Source: Bacteroidota bacterium
GTDB taxonomy: Bacteria > Bacteroidota > Bacteroidia > Bacteroidales > Paludibacteraceae
Direction of reading: 5' to 3'
Assembly: GCA_017860345.1 (NCBI GenBank)
Contig: JAFNAV010000015.1
Span: 1-64,000 of the forward strand
DNA: 64,000 nt
Shown: positions 25,747-36,507 of the stretch, piece after piece
Layout: each line of letters opens with the position of its first letter
Position numbering within the stretch: the first letter of the stretch is position 1
Notes under the pieces: generated by a model
Database searches by the model: none
What the model was told of the DNA's origin: nothing
What the model saw: only the letters and a program-made list of their open reading frames with translations
Made by a program: the position numbers and the translations under genes

Positions 25747-27996
25747 TTATTCCTGAATACGATGTACCGAGTTCACTTCTTTAATTTTGTTGATGTTTTT
25801 ACAGAGAATATCAATATCTTCGGTATCGTGTACATAAATATAAAACCGCCCCACAAAAATTCCGGCATTGGTTTCAATATTCATACGGCTGATATTACCA
25901 CCGTATTTTTCAGAAATTACTTTAAGTATCTCTATCAATACGCCTTTTTTGTCAATACCTCTGATTTCGAGCACTTCTATGAAAGATAATGCTTTGTGAG
26001 TTTCCCATGCTGCCGACACTAATCGCTGGCCGAAATTAGTTTTCAGCTTAGTGGCAGTAGGACACTGGCGTTTATGTACAATAACCATTTCGGAGTCTTC
26101 GACATATCCCAGTACGTCGTCGCCGGGAATGGGGTGGCAACATTCGGCAAATTTATAATTCACCCCCAAATTTTCTTCGGTAAGGATAAACTTCTTGTTT
26201 CTATCTACCTTAAATGCCGGTACAGTGTCAGTCCCAACGGGTTTACTTTGTTTGGAGTCTGAATTACCCACAAACGGGATTTTCAGATACCGTGCAAAAA
26301 CGTTTTGCGATTTTTGCTTGAAAATAACCTTGCTGATATCGTCAAGATTGAGCAGGCCTTTACCGGCTTGCAGATAAAGCGCATTTCGCTGATTGTAATT
26401 ATAATGATTCAGTATGCGGACGATATTTTCGTTTTCGGGCTTCAGGTTGATGGCCGCGAGGGCATCTTCAATTTTTTTCTGTCCATCAATTATCGTCGAC
26501 TTTTCAACGCGCTTAAAGTAAGCCTTCAGTTTGGTTTTGGCGCGGGCAGTGGTAACATATTCTTCCCACTCCGGTTGAGGGGTTTGCTTGCGCGAAGTAA
26601 GAATTTCGACTTGATCGCCCGAATTGAGTCTGTAGCTAAGCGGTACAAGTTTATGATTTACCTTGGCGCCAATGCAGTGCATACCGAGGTCGGAGTGCAG
26701 GTCGAAAGCAAAGTCGAGTGCTGTGGAGCCCATGGCCAGTGTTTTAATTTCGCCTTTGGGCGTAAACACAAATATCTCGGAAGCAAAAAGATTCAGCTTA
26801 AAAGTATCCATGAAGTCGATAGCATTCGGCTCCGGATTGTCGAGCAATTCCTTGATGGTTTTCATCCACTTGTCTAATTCCGATTCTTCGGATTCGCCCG
26901 ACTTATATTTCCAGTGAGCAGCCAAACCTTTTTCGGCAATATCGTTCATGCGCTCGCTGCGAATCTGAATTTCCACCCATCGGCCCATCGGCCCCATCAC
27001 CGTCACATGCAATGCTTCGTATCCATTGGCTTTGGGCGTACTTACCCAGTCGCGGATACGCTCAGGATGAGGCTTGTAAATTTCAGTCATAGCCGAGTAA
27101 AGCATCCAGCACTGGTCTTTTTCGCTCAAGCCCGGTTTTGGTTTAAACACAATACGCAAGGCCAGTATGTCATACACTTCCTCAAAAGGGATATTGCGTG
27201 CCGACATCTTGTTCCAGATAGAATAGATAGATTTTATGCGCTCTTTCAAAAAGAACTCATAACCCATCTTCGCCATTTTCAGCTTGATAGGTTTCGAAAA
27301 TTCCTGAAAAAACAGGGCGCGCGCTTCTTCATCGACAGCTAATTTTTCTTCTATCTGACGATAAGTTTCGGGATGTTCGTATTTAAAACTGAGATTTTCG
27401 AGTTCGTTTTTTATGCGGAAAAGTCCGAGGCGGTGTGCAAGAGGAGCATATATATAGGTAGTTTCGCCGGCTATTTTGTATTGCTTGGCCGGCGGCATGG
27501 AGCCCAGCGTTCGCATATTGTGCAGTCTGTCGGCCATTTTCACCAGAACCACCCTGATATCTTCGGACATGGTAAGAAGGAGTTTACGGAAATTCTCGGC
27601 CTGCGCCGAAGCTTTTTCAGCAAAAACGCCCCCCGATATTTTGGTTAGCCCATCTACAATTTGAGCTATTTTGGGCCCAAACAGATTTTCGATATCCTCT
27701 ACCGTATAGTCGGTATCCTCTACCACATCGTGCAGCAGCGCCGAACAGATAGAGGTAGAACCAAGGCCAATTTCGCGCACAACAATGCGCGCCACCGCCA
27801 ATGGATGCAATATATAAGGCTCACCCGAGCGGCGCTTAATACCTTTGTGAGCAGTATTGGCAAAATTAAACGCTTTGGTAATCAGCTCAATTTTTTGCCG
27901 GTGATTGGTATTCCGGTAATCATCGAGCAAAGCCTCAAACTCTTGCTTGATCTGTTCTTCTTCGTTCGTTAGGGTGTGTTCTTCTACCTGCAACAT
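25747..27996 (-). CDS. RelA/SpoT homologue, bifunctional (p)ppGpp synthetase/hydrolase
   Basis: A 749-residue stringent-response enzyme. The HD hydrolase domain (about 45-200) is intact, with [11 protein letters not shown] and [13 protein letters not shown]. The synthetase domain (about 240-360) has DILALRIVF and [11 protein letters not shown] and [30 protein letters not shown] domain follows (about 408-470, [24 protein letters not shown]) and then a C-terminal ACT domain (about 675-749). Because both catalytic centres keep their key motifs it should both make and degrade (p)ppGpp. Bacteroidales often have two such genes, so I leave out a specific symbol. A -7 box TAATTTTG lies at 28018-28025 (minus). 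Confidence 0.94.
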   Translation of the reverse strand: MLQVEEHTLTNEEEQIKQEFEALLDDYRNTNHRQKIELITKAFNFANTAHKGIKRRSGEPYILHPLAVARIVVREIGLGSTSICSALLHDVVEDTDYTVEDIENLFGPKIAQIVDGLTKISGGVFAEKASAQAENFRKLLLTMSEDIRVVLVKMADRLHNMRTLGSMPPAKQYKIAGETTYIYAPLAHRLGLFRIKNELENLSFKYEHPETYRQIEEKLAVDEEARALFFQEFSKPIKLKMAKMGYEFFLKERIKSIYSIWNKMSARNIPFEEVYDILALRIVFKPKPGLSEKDQCWMLYSAMTEIYKPHPERIRDWVSTPKANGYEALHVTVMGPMGRWVEIQIRSERMNDIAEKGLAAHWKYKSGESEESELDKWMKTIKELLDNPEPNAIDFMDTFKLNLFASEIFVFTPKGEIKTLAMGSTALDFAFDLHSDLGMHCIGAKVNHKLVPLSYRLNSGDQVEILTSRKQTPQPEWEEYVTTARAKTKLKAYFKRVEKSTIIDGQKKIEDALAAINLKPENENIVRILNHYNYNQRNALYLQAGKGLLNLDDISKVIFKQKSQNVFARYLKIPFVGNSDSKQSKPVGTDTVPAFKVDRNKKFILTEENLGVNYKFAECCHPIPGDDVLGYVEDSEMVIVHKRQCPTATKLKTNFGQRLVSAAWETHKALSFIEVLEIRGIDKKGVLIEILKVISEKYGGNISRMNIETNAGIFVGRFYIYVHDTEDIDILCKNINKIKEVNSVHRIQE

Positions 27997-28130
27997 ATAT
28001 CCGTTTTATCTCTTTGGCAAAATTACAAATTTATTTCATACTTAATGGTTTATTTCCGGGGTACAAAATAATTTTTATGCAGAAAAAAGCTTTTCGATGT
28101 AACAATTTCGCACACTCGCCACCCAAAATC

Positions 28131-28508
28131 TTACTGATTGAGCGAATAGCCTGCCTGTTGCCATTCAATTATTCCTCCGCTCAGTTCATATACTTTCAGA
28201 TTCATATTTTTGATTATGCCCATAGCAGCCTTACTGCGTCGTCCGCTACGGCAGTACAAAGCAACGGTTTTGTTTTTGACGGTTAGCTGTTTCACTTTGG
28301 CCTCAAATTGCGGATCAGATAAATCAATGTTGATAGCTTTAGCAATATGCCCCTGAGCAAACTCTGCCGGAGTACGCACATCTATCAGTATTACCCGCCC
28401 CGATTCGGCTACCTTTTTGAACTCGCCAGCACTCACACTTTGTTGCTGACCGAAAGCTGATAGTACAGCGAAGAGAACCAAAAGCATTAAAACATGAAAT
28501 CGTTTCAT
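28131..28508 (-). CDS. Periplasmic rhodanese-like sulfurtransferase
   Basis: A 125-residue protein with a signal peptide (ends SAFGQ, about 21) and a single rhodanese domain. The motif ILIDVRTPAEFAQGHIAKAINI is followed by the active-site loop VALYCRSGRRSKAA with the catalytic Cys, and by LSGGIIEWQ. It should carry persulfide sulfur in the periplasm; the acceptor is unknown. It lies between rsh and the divergent xerD and is probably transcribed alone. Confidence 0.9.
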   Translation of the reverse strand: MKRFHVLMLLVLFAVLSAFGQQQSVSAGEFKKVAESGRVILIDVRTPAEFAQGHIAKAINIDLSDPQFEAKVKQLTVKNKTVALYCRSGRRSKAAMGIIKNMNLKVYELSGGIIEWQQAGYSLNQ

Positions 28509-28544
28509 AAAAGCACTATTATTTTATATTTTAACAAAAAGTAT

Positions 28545-28621
28545 TTCAGAGTTTATACCAAGCAGTTTGTTATCTGCCTAAAAACAGGATATTTATAAAT
28601 ACGAACAGAATATATTGACTT
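28545..28621 (+). repeat. Dispersed intergenic repeat, copy 2
   Basis: Matches 3418-3491 in order and spacing of its blocks (TGCCTAAAA, CAGGATATT, AAATAC). It lies between the divergent rhodanese and xerD genes. Confidence 0.55.
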
Positions 28622-28781
28622 AACAGTAGACATAACTTTTTTCGTAACTTGGTGTTTAAAAAAACGCTTAAATGATGGTTTTGTTTTTAAAAGCCATTAT
28701 TTAACAACCAAATATTTGGAGCTTATGATGTACAACTGATTGGTAAACGCGGTAGTTGTAGGCTTTGAATTTACTTTTTTA

Positions 28782-28789
28782 TATCTTTG
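28782..28789 (+). promoter_or_regulatory. -7 box of xerD
   Basis: TATCTTTG lies 22 nt before the ATG at 28812 and inside the longer ORF starting at 28740. This favours the later start. Confidence 0.55.
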
Positions 28790-28811
28790 CACGTTAAAAG
28801 CAGAAAAAGCC

Positions 28812-29711
28812 ATGCTTTCGCTCACCGACGAATATAAGTATTATCTTCAGCTCGAAAAATCTTTGTCGGGGAATACCGTCATGGCTTACCTGCGCGATTT
28901 GGAGAAACTTATGGTTTATCTGGAGCAAGCACACATCAAGCCTGAAGAAGCGACCATGGAAATTTTGCGCGATTTCATTATTGAGATAGCTGAGAAAGGC
29001 GTGCATCCGCGGTCGCAAGCCAGAATATTATCAGGCATAAAATCGTTTTACAGTTTTCTGATTTACAAAAATAAAATAGAGCAAGACCCAACAGAATTGC
29101 TCGAAAGTCCGAAAATAGGAATACATCTGCCCGATGTTCTTTCGATAGCAGAAATAGATGCCATTGTTTTAGCCATCGACCTGTCGAAACCGGAAGGCCA
29201 GCGCAACAAGGCCATTATTGAAACATTATACGGCTCGGGGCTGCGGGTATCCGAACTGATTGGTCTGAAAATTTCGAATATGTATACCAACGAGGGATAT
29301 ATGCTTGTAGAAGGAAAAGGGAGTAAACAACGGCTGGTACCGCTCTCGCCACAATCGATAAAACAGATAGCGCTCTGGCGCACCGACCGTGAGCAGCTGA
29401 CCGTAAAAAAAGGAAGTGAAGATATTGTTTTTCTGAACAGGCGCGGAGCCCGGCTCACACGAGCCATGATTTTTGAAATTGTAAAAGATCTGGCTCTTAA
29501 AGCAGGTATTCGTAAGCGCGTAAGTCCGCATACTTTCAGGCATTCGTTTGCAACTCATTTGCTCGAAAACGGAGCTAATCTGCGAGCTATTCAGCAATTG
29601 CTGGGACATGAGTCTATCACCACAACCGAACTTTATACGCATATTGATGTAAATTATCTGCGACAGACAATTCTTGAGTTTCACCCTATGAACAAAAAAG
29701 GACAGCATTGA
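28812..29711 (+). CDS. xerD: Tyrosine recombinase XerD
   Basis: The track ORF begins at 28740, but MLSLTDEYKYYLQLEK at 28812 gives 299 residues, the usual XerD length, and follows a promoter box. The N-terminal SAM-like domain (about 1-85) has LSGNTVMAYLRDLEKL. The catalytic domain carries the Arg in YGSGLRVSELIGL, Lys in VEGKGSKQRLVPL, His-Arg in PHTFRHSFATHLL, His in LLGHESI and the nucleophile Tyr in TTELYTHID. It acts with XerC at dif to resolve chromosome dimers. No phage genes or att repeats flank it, so a chromosomal XerD rather than an integrase is favoured. The stop codon overlaps the next gene. Confidence 0.93.
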   Translation: MLSLTDEYKYYLQLEKSLSGNTVMAYLRDLEKLMVYLEQAHIKPEEATMEILRDFIIEIAEKGVHPRSQARILSGIKSFYSFLIYKNKIEQDPTELLESPKIGIHLPDVLSIAEIDAIVLAIDLSKPEGQRNKAIIETLYGSGLRVSELIGLKISNMYTNEGYMLVEGKGSKQRLVPLSPQSIKQIALWRTDREQLTVKKGSEDIVFLNRRGARLTRAMIFEIVKDLALKAGIRKRVSPHTFRHSFATHLLENGANLRAIQQLLGHESITTTELYTHIDVNYLRQTILEFHPMNKKGQH

Positions 29712-32104
29712 ACAGAAAAACACCACTTATAAAAACGATATTTCTGCTGATATTACTTATATTGGCAAGTAAGCTTACAGCTCAGGAAACCATTGTGGTG
29801 GGTCAGGTTTACAATTCGACCGACAGAACCCCAGTGCCGGATGTGAATATATTTTTTAAAAACACCACCGGAGGCACTAAAACCAACGACGAAGGATTTT
29901 TTATGCTCCGGTATCACGGTCAGGAGAGTGTGTTGGTGTTTTCGTGCGTGGGCTACCGCCGCAAAGAAATTAAAATAAAACCCGGAATGGCTGCCGGAGT
30001 GGAAGTGCTGCTCCGCGAAGAAAACACCCTGTTGCAAGAAGTTTTTGTGGTACCCGGAGTAAATCCGGCCATTGAGCTGATGAGGCGCATACGCCTTATG
30101 CGTTCCGAAAACGACGTAACCCGCAACGACTGGTATCAAACTACAGCACGCTCATCGCAACTTGCATTACTTAACAAAGTCAATAAACATTCCGTAAACC
30201 GGAAAATTTACGAACAATTGCTCCGTGGCAACACAAGCAACAATGACTCGGCATTGGCCATACCCGTTTTTATGTCGGAAAGCGATGTGCTTATTCGGAA
30301 AAACGAACGAAAGTACATGAATGAAAACATATTCTCTTCTGAAAAACAAAACGAAGAAATAGTCAGGCAGATGCTTGATGATAGCGATTTCAGGATTAAC
30401 TTTTACAACAATGCTGTAAGTCTTTACGGAAAAAGTTTTATCAGTCCCTTATCGGCTGCAGGTAGCTTGTACTACAATTTTTACCTGACCGACAGCCTTT
30501 GGCACGACGAACGCAAACAATACACCATTCGCTTCCACACAAAAAACCCAAAAAATCTGGCCTTCGTAGGCGATATGACTATAGATTCGGCCAGTTTGGC
30601 TCTGACCAGTATAACGGCCTACCTGCCCAACGAAGCCAATATAAACTTTGTTCGCAACTTAGGAATCAGCCAGAAATTCACCTTAAAAAACAAACGCTGG
30701 CTGCCCGATTATGAGAACACGACCATCAGCATGACTTATAATCTGCCGGGCGATAGTGTATACACACAACCAGAGCTGTTTGTTAAGCGTAGCCTTACCT
30801 ACAATACCGACAGCTTGCTGAATATTCCGGACATGAACTTTGCCGGCTCGGGAGTGAGCTCAGCCACTTTGGACGAAAAATTATCGGCCGTAAACAATAC
30901 GCCAGTCATGAAATTTGCACACTGGCTGGCCGACATTATATTAACCGGATATATCCCTGCCGGAAAATTTGATATAGGAAAAATTCAACAATTAGGACGA
31001 CTTACCGATGCAGAAGGGCTGCGACTGAACATACCGCTACGCACCAACGAACATCTATGGCCTAATGTCTGCATAGGTGGGTATGCCGGCTACGCATTCA
31101 GACCCCAAGAACTAAAATACTCGGTGTATGCGCAATATCGCCTACCGGTGAAGCAAAAAAGTGTTTTCAGCCTTGGTTATACAGATGATTACCGACGTAT
31201 AGATTATGATTACAACGATTTTCTGACCCTTGAAAACCCGCTGGAAACGGCCGATGTAGATATTGCAGGCACATTGCTCTCGTTTAAGGAAGCAAGCCAT
31301 ATGAATGGCCGTAAAGAGTTTTCAGCATCGTTTTCGACCGATTTGAACAATGATATTGAAGCTGCCTTGTATTTCAGATCCAACAAAATATATCAGGGTG
31401 CGCAGTTGCCCTTTCAGGTAAACGGAACCACTTACGAATATATCAATAATCGTTCAATAACTCTAAAAACGCGTTTCTCATTTGGCCAACGCACCTACGA
31501 AGATCATTTACAACGCATTTATGCCAACAACTACAAGCCAGTAATTTATGCCCTTGCCGAAGCCGGAACTTACGCTCTGGGAAACACAAAGGGCAACTAC
31601 GCCCGCCTGAGCGGAACCCTAAGTCAGCGGGTTTTGTTTGATTATGGCCGGTGGGACTATATGATTGAAGGTGCTTATCTGCTCGGAAGTGTTCCTTATC
31701 CGCTGTTGAATATTGCTACAGGTAGCGAGAGTTCCGGATTTAAACGCTATAACCTCAGCATGATAAAATTCATGGAATTTGCCACAGACCGCTATATGGC
31801 AATGCACAATGAATTGACTTTCGATGGAATACTGTTTAATCAAATACCACTGATTAAGCATCTGAGCATGCGCGAAATGTTTAGTTTCAAAGTGATGTAC
31901 GGAGGATTAAGCAACAAGCATCGCTCATTGCTCGATTTTCCCGAAACCACATCGGCTCTTAACAAACCTTATGCCGAAGTAGGTGTAGGTGTAACCAATC
32001 TGCTGCATTTCCTAACCATACAGTCGGTATGGAGGCTCACCAGCCATGACCACACGCAAGCTGAAAAATGGCGCATACTTACCGTGATACGAATTACGCT
32101 TTAG
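29708..32104 (+). CDS. DUF5686/carboxypeptidase-regulatory-like outer-membrane protein
   Basis: A 798-residue protein starting with TTG (overlapping the xerD stop as TTGA), needed to include the signal peptide NRKTPLIKTIFLLILLILASKLTAQ; the first internal ATG is about 63 codons later. An AAGGA Shine-Dalgarno-like sequence lies just upstream. A carboxypeptidase-D regulatory-like domain covers about 27-112 (VGQVYNSTDRTPVPDVNIFFKNTTGGTKTNDEGFF). The rest matches the DUF5686 family, with LMRRIRLMRSEND after it and a C-terminal beta-barrel ending VIRITL. The function is unknown; it is presumed to be an outer-membrane protein. It is translationally coupled to xerD. Confidence 0.85.
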   Translation: MNRKTPLIKTIFLLILLILASKLTAQETIVVGQVYNSTDRTPVPDVNIFFKNTTGGTKTNDEGFFMLRYHGQESVLVFSCVGYRRKEIKIKPGMAAGVEVLLREENTLLQEVFVVPGVNPAIELMRRIRLMRSENDVTRNDWYQTTARSSQLALLNKVNKHSVNRKIYEQLLRGNTSNNDSALAIPVFMSESDVLIRKNERKYMNENIFSSEKQNEEIVRQMLDDSDFRINFYNNAVSLYGKSFISPLSAAGSLYYNFYLTDSLWHDERKQYTIRFHTKNPKNLAFVGDMTIDSASLALTSITAYLPNEANINFVRNLGISQKFTLKNKRWLPDYENTTISMTYNLPGDSVYTQPELFVKRSLTYNTDSLLNIPDMNFAGSGVSSATLDEKLSAVNNTPVMKFAHWLADIILTGYIPAGKFDIGKIQQLGRLTDAEGLRLNIPLRTNEHLWPNVCIGGYAGYAFRPQELKYSVYAQYRLPVKQKSVFSLGYTDDYRRIDYDYNDFLTLENPLETADVDIAGTLLSFKEASHMNGRKEFSASFSTDLNNDIEAALYFRSNKIYQGAQLPFQVNGTTYEYINNRSITLKTRFSFGQRTYEDHLQRIYANNYKPVIYALAEAGTYALGNTKGNYARLSGTLSQRVLFDYGRWDYMIEGAYLLGSVPYPLLNIATGSESSGFKRYNLSMIKFMEFATDRYMAMHNELTFDGILFNQIPLIKHLSMREMFSFKVMYGGLSNKHRSLLDFPETTSALNKPYAEVGVGVTNLLHFLTIQSVWRLTSHDHTQAEKWRILTVIRITL

Positions 32105-32131
32105 TGCCTGAAAAACACAGGAAACACGTTT

Positions 32132-35100
32132 TTATTTTTCAAACTTCTTTTTATATTCGTTAGGGCTATAACCAAACTCTTCTTTAAAATACTTGCGGAA
32201 ATACTTCGGGTCGTTGAAACCTACCTGAAAAGCCACTTCGTTGACATATAACTGACTTCGCTCCAGCAAATCGGCAGCACGTTTCAGACGGATAAAGCGG
32301 ATAAATTCCGAAGGCGTTTTGTTGGTGAGCGACAATATTTTTTTATAAAAATAAACCCTGCTCATGGCCATCTCGCGACATAAATCTTCTACCAGAAAAT
32401 CGGCATTATCAATATTTAACTCCACCAGAGCCACAGCTTTTTTTACAAACTTTTCGTCCATGGATGTAATTTCAATCTCAGAGGGGTTGATATCAATCCT
32501 CTTTTTGAAATGTTCCTGTATCTTTCGCTGACGTTCAATAATACGAGTTACTTTTAACGACAGCATTTCCATATTGAAAGGCTTTGAAATATAATCCTCG
32601 GCACCCGACTCCAAGCCAATATACTTGTTTTCATCGCCGGTTTTGGCCGTTAGCATTATCACCGGAATATGCGACACCCGTATATCCTGCTTTAGTTTAC
32701 GACAAAATTCAAATCCGTCCATAACCGGCATCATTACGTCCGACAAGATTAAGTCCGGCATTTTATCAAGCACTATTTTATAGGCTTTTTCGCCATTCTC
32801 GGCAGTTATCACTCTGTATTGAGATATAAATAATGTGGTAATAAAGTTTCTGAAATCAGCATTATCATCCACAATCAGCATCAGTGGCAATTTGTTTTTC
32901 TTTTCGTCGGCACCGTGCAGTTCGTTTTCAGCGTCCAGTATCTTTTCTGTCGTATCCGGCAGCATATTTTCATTGTTGTTGGTCAGCATTATTTCCTGAA
33001 CCATATATTGTTTGGCCGGAATGAGCACCGTAAAGACAGAGCCTTTCCCTTCGGTGCTTTCAACACTTATCTGGCCTCCGTGGAGCTTTACATATTCGCT
33101 TGCGATATGCAAGCCTACTCCGGTGCCTGTTTGATGCCCGGTTCCGGGATTTTCAACTCTGTAAAAGCGCTCAAATATTTTCTCAATATCTTTAGCCGGA
33201 ATACCTAAACCCGTATCGGCAATGGTAATTTTTAAAAACTGATTTTCAAAATCTATTTGCTGAACCATGTTTACGCTTACCTCTATCCTGCCACTATTGT
33301 TGGTAAACTTAAAAGCATTGGAAAGCAGGTTATAAACCACTTTACGCATTTTTTCCGGGTCAAACTCAATTCGGAGTTCGGAAATTGACGTTGAAAACGA
33401 GAAATTAATTGATTTCCTGTTGGCCAGATCAGTAAAAGAGTAGCAAATATCCTTGATAAAAGACACGGCATCGCCCACCGATAGATTCAATGTATCTTTC
33501 TTCACATCCAGCTTGCGGAAGTCGAGCAACTGATTTACCAAATCGAGTAATCCGTTGGCATTTCGCTGAATAATATCCAACAAGTTTCTCTCCTCGTCGG
33601 TTCTGTTCATTTGCATCAACTTCTCTACCGGGCTTACAATCAGCGTAAGCGGAGTTCTGAACTCATGGCTGATATTTGTAAAAAAGCGGAATTTCATCTC
33701 GTCCATTTCATGAACTTGTCGAGCTTCGCGCATTTGCCGCTCAGTTTCAAACTGACGCTTTTGCTTTCGCAAATTATAGTACACAATCAGCCATACAGCA
33801 AAAAGAGCCATAAGCACATAAAATGTTATAGCCCACCATGCCAGCCAAAATGGCGGTTTAATAACAATCCGCAGCACAAGAGGCTCCTTGCTCCATACAT
33901 TATCGTTGTTGCTGGCATACACTACCAGTTCGTAAACCCCGTGTGCAAGGCTGGAATAACTCACAGAACCTATACCGGCACGGGGTTCAATCCAATCATT
34001 ATCCAAACCTTTAAGCATATACCTGTACCTGTTCTTTTCGGGGTGTATATAACTCAATGCGGAGAATTTGACTGTGAAGTTGTTTTCGTTATAGTTCAGC
34101 ACAATCTCATCCAAATCTGCCATCGATTTATATACTATCTGGCGGCCATGAAATTTTTTCCCGGGGATTATCTCCTCTGTGCCTATGTACAACGACGTAA
34201 AGCGAGGCACCGGAACGATGGTATTGAACCGGATGTTATCAGGGTTAAACTTAACATAGCCTTTGGTACCTCCAAAGTACAATTCTCCTTTTGAGTTTTT
34301 AAAAACCGCATTTTGATTAAAGGAAGTATTGACTAAACCATCGTTTTCATCGAATGAAAAAACAGAAAAGCGATATGTTCCATTCTTGTTTTTCCGACAG
34401 GTAACAGAAGCCAGTCCATTGCGGGTGCCTACCCATATATCACCTTTATTATCTTCCAGAAACGACACTACCTGCTCACTTGGCAATCCGTTGGAGGCAT
34501 TAATATACGCTATTGAATTGTTCGCCGCATTATATATGTTTATACCATTATCAGTAGCAATCCAAAGAAGGCGGCGCGAATCGTAAAAGGTGTTGTATAC
34601 CACCAAATCCGTCAATTTGCTTTCCAGCTCACGATCCTTAAAAACCGGCTCAATGGTACCGTTAGAAGTATTCAGCACCCCTACTCCCTGCGAAGTACTT
34701 ATAAAAATAGAAGACCCGCTATTGTGAAGCGAAAGTACAAAATTGGCCTGCGATGTAGAACCCACATGATGCTTTTCGAATATTGTTCTGGTCTTATCAA
34801 GTCTGTCCACCCCTCCTCCTAAAGTACCAATCCAAAGATTTTCATTCGCATCTTCGGCCAGACCAAATACGCTCATGTTTGAAAGTGAGTTCGGGTTACT
34901 AACATCCGAAGCAAACCTTTTAAACTTGTCGCCCTGCATCAGGTTAAGCCCGCCCAAAAAAGTTCCAAACCACATATTCCCCTGCTTATCTTCTATCGAC
35001 GAAATCACGATGTCCGACGAAATGCTGGAAGGGTCATTCTTATCATTCCGGTAAATTTTAAAATCGCCACGTTTACCATCATATTTAAGCAAGCCGTTAC

Positions 35101-36265
35101 CGTTGGTACCAATCCATAAATTGCCACGGGTATCTTCGTAAAGACTGTTGCAATCTTTATTCTCCAATCCGGCATGCTGATAAAAAAACAAAGGTGATTT
35201 TTCGAACTTAAACATTCCGGGATGATAATACGACACGCCGTTTTTAAACGTACCCACCCATACAATTCCATCGTTGTCGCAAAAAAGACTGATGGTGGAA
35301 TTCTGACTGATGGTGTTCGGGTTCATTGGGTTATTCAGCAAAACTGCGATGGATTCGGATTTTTTATCGTATATATTGATGCCACCATGATCGGTAGCTA
35401 TCCATATTTTACCTGTTTTATCCTGTACAACATCCCGTACAATATCCGACGATATGTTTCTGATAGCAAAAGCACTGAATGGCGTTTTGCTCCTTCCGAA
35501 GTAAACCCATTCCGATTTTTCAAAATCATAATGACTCACACCGGCATCGCCAATTCCGGGAAAGATCCATGGACAACCCTCATTATCAACAAACAAATTT
35601 TTGGGAATAAAAGAACCGATTGATTTTTCGGACACAAAAGAGCTTCTGAAATCTACTGAGTTAGTTTGCTCGTTAAAGCGCTCTACGAGTCCGTTCTGGA
35701 AAAGTACCCAAAAGCAACCCTTGTACACGCGCAATCCTGCAATTGTACCGGCACTCAGCGAATTAGGATTCTTGTTTTGCAGGAAGCTAAAGAGTTTTTT
35801 TTGTTTGATATCATATTTAAAAATGCCTACATTGGTTTGATAAAAATAGAAATTCTTGTTTGCATCAATTTCGACTAAAGCCGGATTGAAATTGATACCA
35901 TAAGGCTTAAGAATTTCGGACAAATTCCTGCTGAATTTTTCGGTACTGAAACTATAAACCACATAGTCGGGTGCCCCTTTAATCCATAATCGGCCAAATG
36001 CATCTTCTTCTATCTCAGGGATAGAATTATACTTCAGGCTGGCACTGTCGGCTTTTTCCGATTTATATACTTTCACCTCGTATCCATCGTATCTGTTCAG
36101 GCCAAAGTTGGTACCAAACCACATAAAACCACGACTGTCTTTAAAAATTGACTCAATCTGATTGTTTGACAAGCCATCAGTATTGTCCAAACGGGCAAAG
36201 TTATAAACCTGAGCTTGCAGGCAAAAAGTAAAAAACAAAAAAAGGAAGAAAATGATTTTTCTCAT
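32132..36265 (-). CDS. Hybrid two-component system regulator (HTCS) of the PUL
   Basis: The track starts at 36319; Met at 36265 (MRKIIFFLFLFFTFCLQAQ) begins a clean signal peptide and is preferred, giving 1377 residues. The periplasmic sensor is a two-bladed-propeller array of Reg_prop repeats (for example GNLWIGTNGNGLLKYD) at about 20-730, then a Y_Y_Y domain. A transmembrane helix lies at about 812-834. The histidine kinase has NISHEFRTPL (phospho-His about 868) and an ATPase domain (GVGLHIAS). A receiver domain has the Asp in LILSDVMMPVMDG, and an AraC-type DNA-binding domain ends the protein (about 1275-1375). HTCS proteins bind an oligosaccharide in the periplasm and switch on the neighbouring PUL, here the divergent GH31-SusCD-GH5 operon. 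Confidence 0.95.
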   Translation of the reverse strand: MRKIIFFLFLFFTFCLQAQVYNFARLDNTDGLSNNQIESIFKDSRGFMWFGTNFGLNRYDGYEVKVYKSEKADSASLKYNSIPEIEEDAFGRLWIKGAPDYVVYSFSTEKFSRNLSEILKPYGINFNPALVEIDANKNFYFYQTNVGIFKYDIKQKKLFSFLQNKNPNSLSAGTIAGLRVYKGCFWVLFQNGLVERFNEQTNSVDFRSSFVSEKSIGSFIPKNLFVDNEGCPWIFPGIGDAGVSHYDFEKSEWVYFGRSKTPFSAFAIRNISSDIVRDVVQDKTGKIWIATDHGGINIYDKKSESIAVLLNNPMNPNTISQNSTISLFCDNDGIVWVGTFKNGVSYYHPGMFKFEKSPLFFYQHAGLENKDCNSLYEDTRGNLWIGTNGNGLLKYDGKRGDFKIYRNDKNDPSSISSDIVISSIEDKQGNMWFGTFLGGLNLMQGDKFKRFASDVSNPNSLSNMSVFGLAEDANENLWIGTLGGGVDRLDKTRTIFEKHHVGSTSQANFVLSLHNSGSSIFISTSQGVGVLNTSNGTIEPVFKDRELESKLTDLVVYNTFYDSRRLLWIATDNGINIYNAANNSIAYINASNGLPSEQVVSFLEDNKGDIWVGTRNGLASVTCRKNKNGTYRFSVFSFDENDGLVNTSFNQNAVFKNSKGELYFGGTKGYVKFNPDNIRFNTIVPVPRFTSLYIGTEEIIPGKKFHGRQIVYKSMADLDEIVLNYNENNFTVKFSALSYIHPEKNRYRYMLKGLDNDWIEPRAGIGSVSYSSLAHGVYELVVYASNNDNVWSKEPLVLRIVIKPPFWLAWWAITFYVLMALFAVWLIVYYNLRKQKRQFETERQMREARQVHEMDEMKFRFFTNISHEFRTPLTLIVSPVEKLMQMNRTDEERNLLDIIQRNANGLLDLVNQLLDFRKLDVKKDTLNLSVGDAVSFIKDICYSFTDLANRKSINFSFSTSISELRIEFDPEKMRKVVYNLLSNAFKFTNNSGRIEVSVNMVQQIDFENQFLKITIADTGLGIPAKDIEKIFERFYRVENPGTGHQTGTGVGLHIASEYVKLHGGQISVESTEGKGSVFTVLIPAKQYMVQEIMLTNNNENMLPDTTEKILDAENELHGADEKKNKLPLMLIVDDNADFRNFITTLFISQYRVITAENGEKAYKIVLDKMPDLILSDVMMPVMDGFEFCRKLKQDIRVSHIPVIMLTAKTGDENKYIGLESGAEDYISKPFNMEMLSLKVTRIIERQRKIQEHFKKRIDINPSEIEITSMDEKFVKKAVALVELNIDNADFLVEDLCREMAMSRVYFYKKILSLTNKTPSEFIRFIRLKRAADLLERSQLYVNEVAFQVGFNDPKYFRKYFKEEFGYSPNEYKKKFEK

Positions 36266-36438
36266 GATATGAATCAGGGTATATTTAAAACATTCTGAAA
36301 AACTTAAAAATCCGGACATAAACTATTGGCCAGATTGTTACCTCACAGGAGCTTTCACTGCAAAAGTAAAAAATTACAGGGTTAAATCACACAATTCAGG
36401 CACAAGTTATCAATAAGGGCCTTTAAAGATTACATTTG

Positions 36439-36463
36439 ACCCCTATAGGTTAACATATACCCC
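36439..36463 (+). promoter_or_regulatory. Possible HTCS operator: ACCCC direct repeat
   Basis: GACCCCTATA at 36438-36447 and TACCCCACAC at 36458-36467 repeat ACCCC exactly 20 nt apart (two helical turns), 45-70 nt upstream of the -7 box. Position and layout suit an AraC-type dimer. Inference only. Confidence 0.35.
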
Positions 36464-36507
36464 ACACATCAAGAACATTTTCACTTAACATTACGGTAAA
36501 GTGTTTC

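Noticed and set aside
28740-29711. Phage or transposon integrase
   Set aside because: The length, motifs and setting are those of chromosomal XerD, with no att-like repeats or phage genes nearby.
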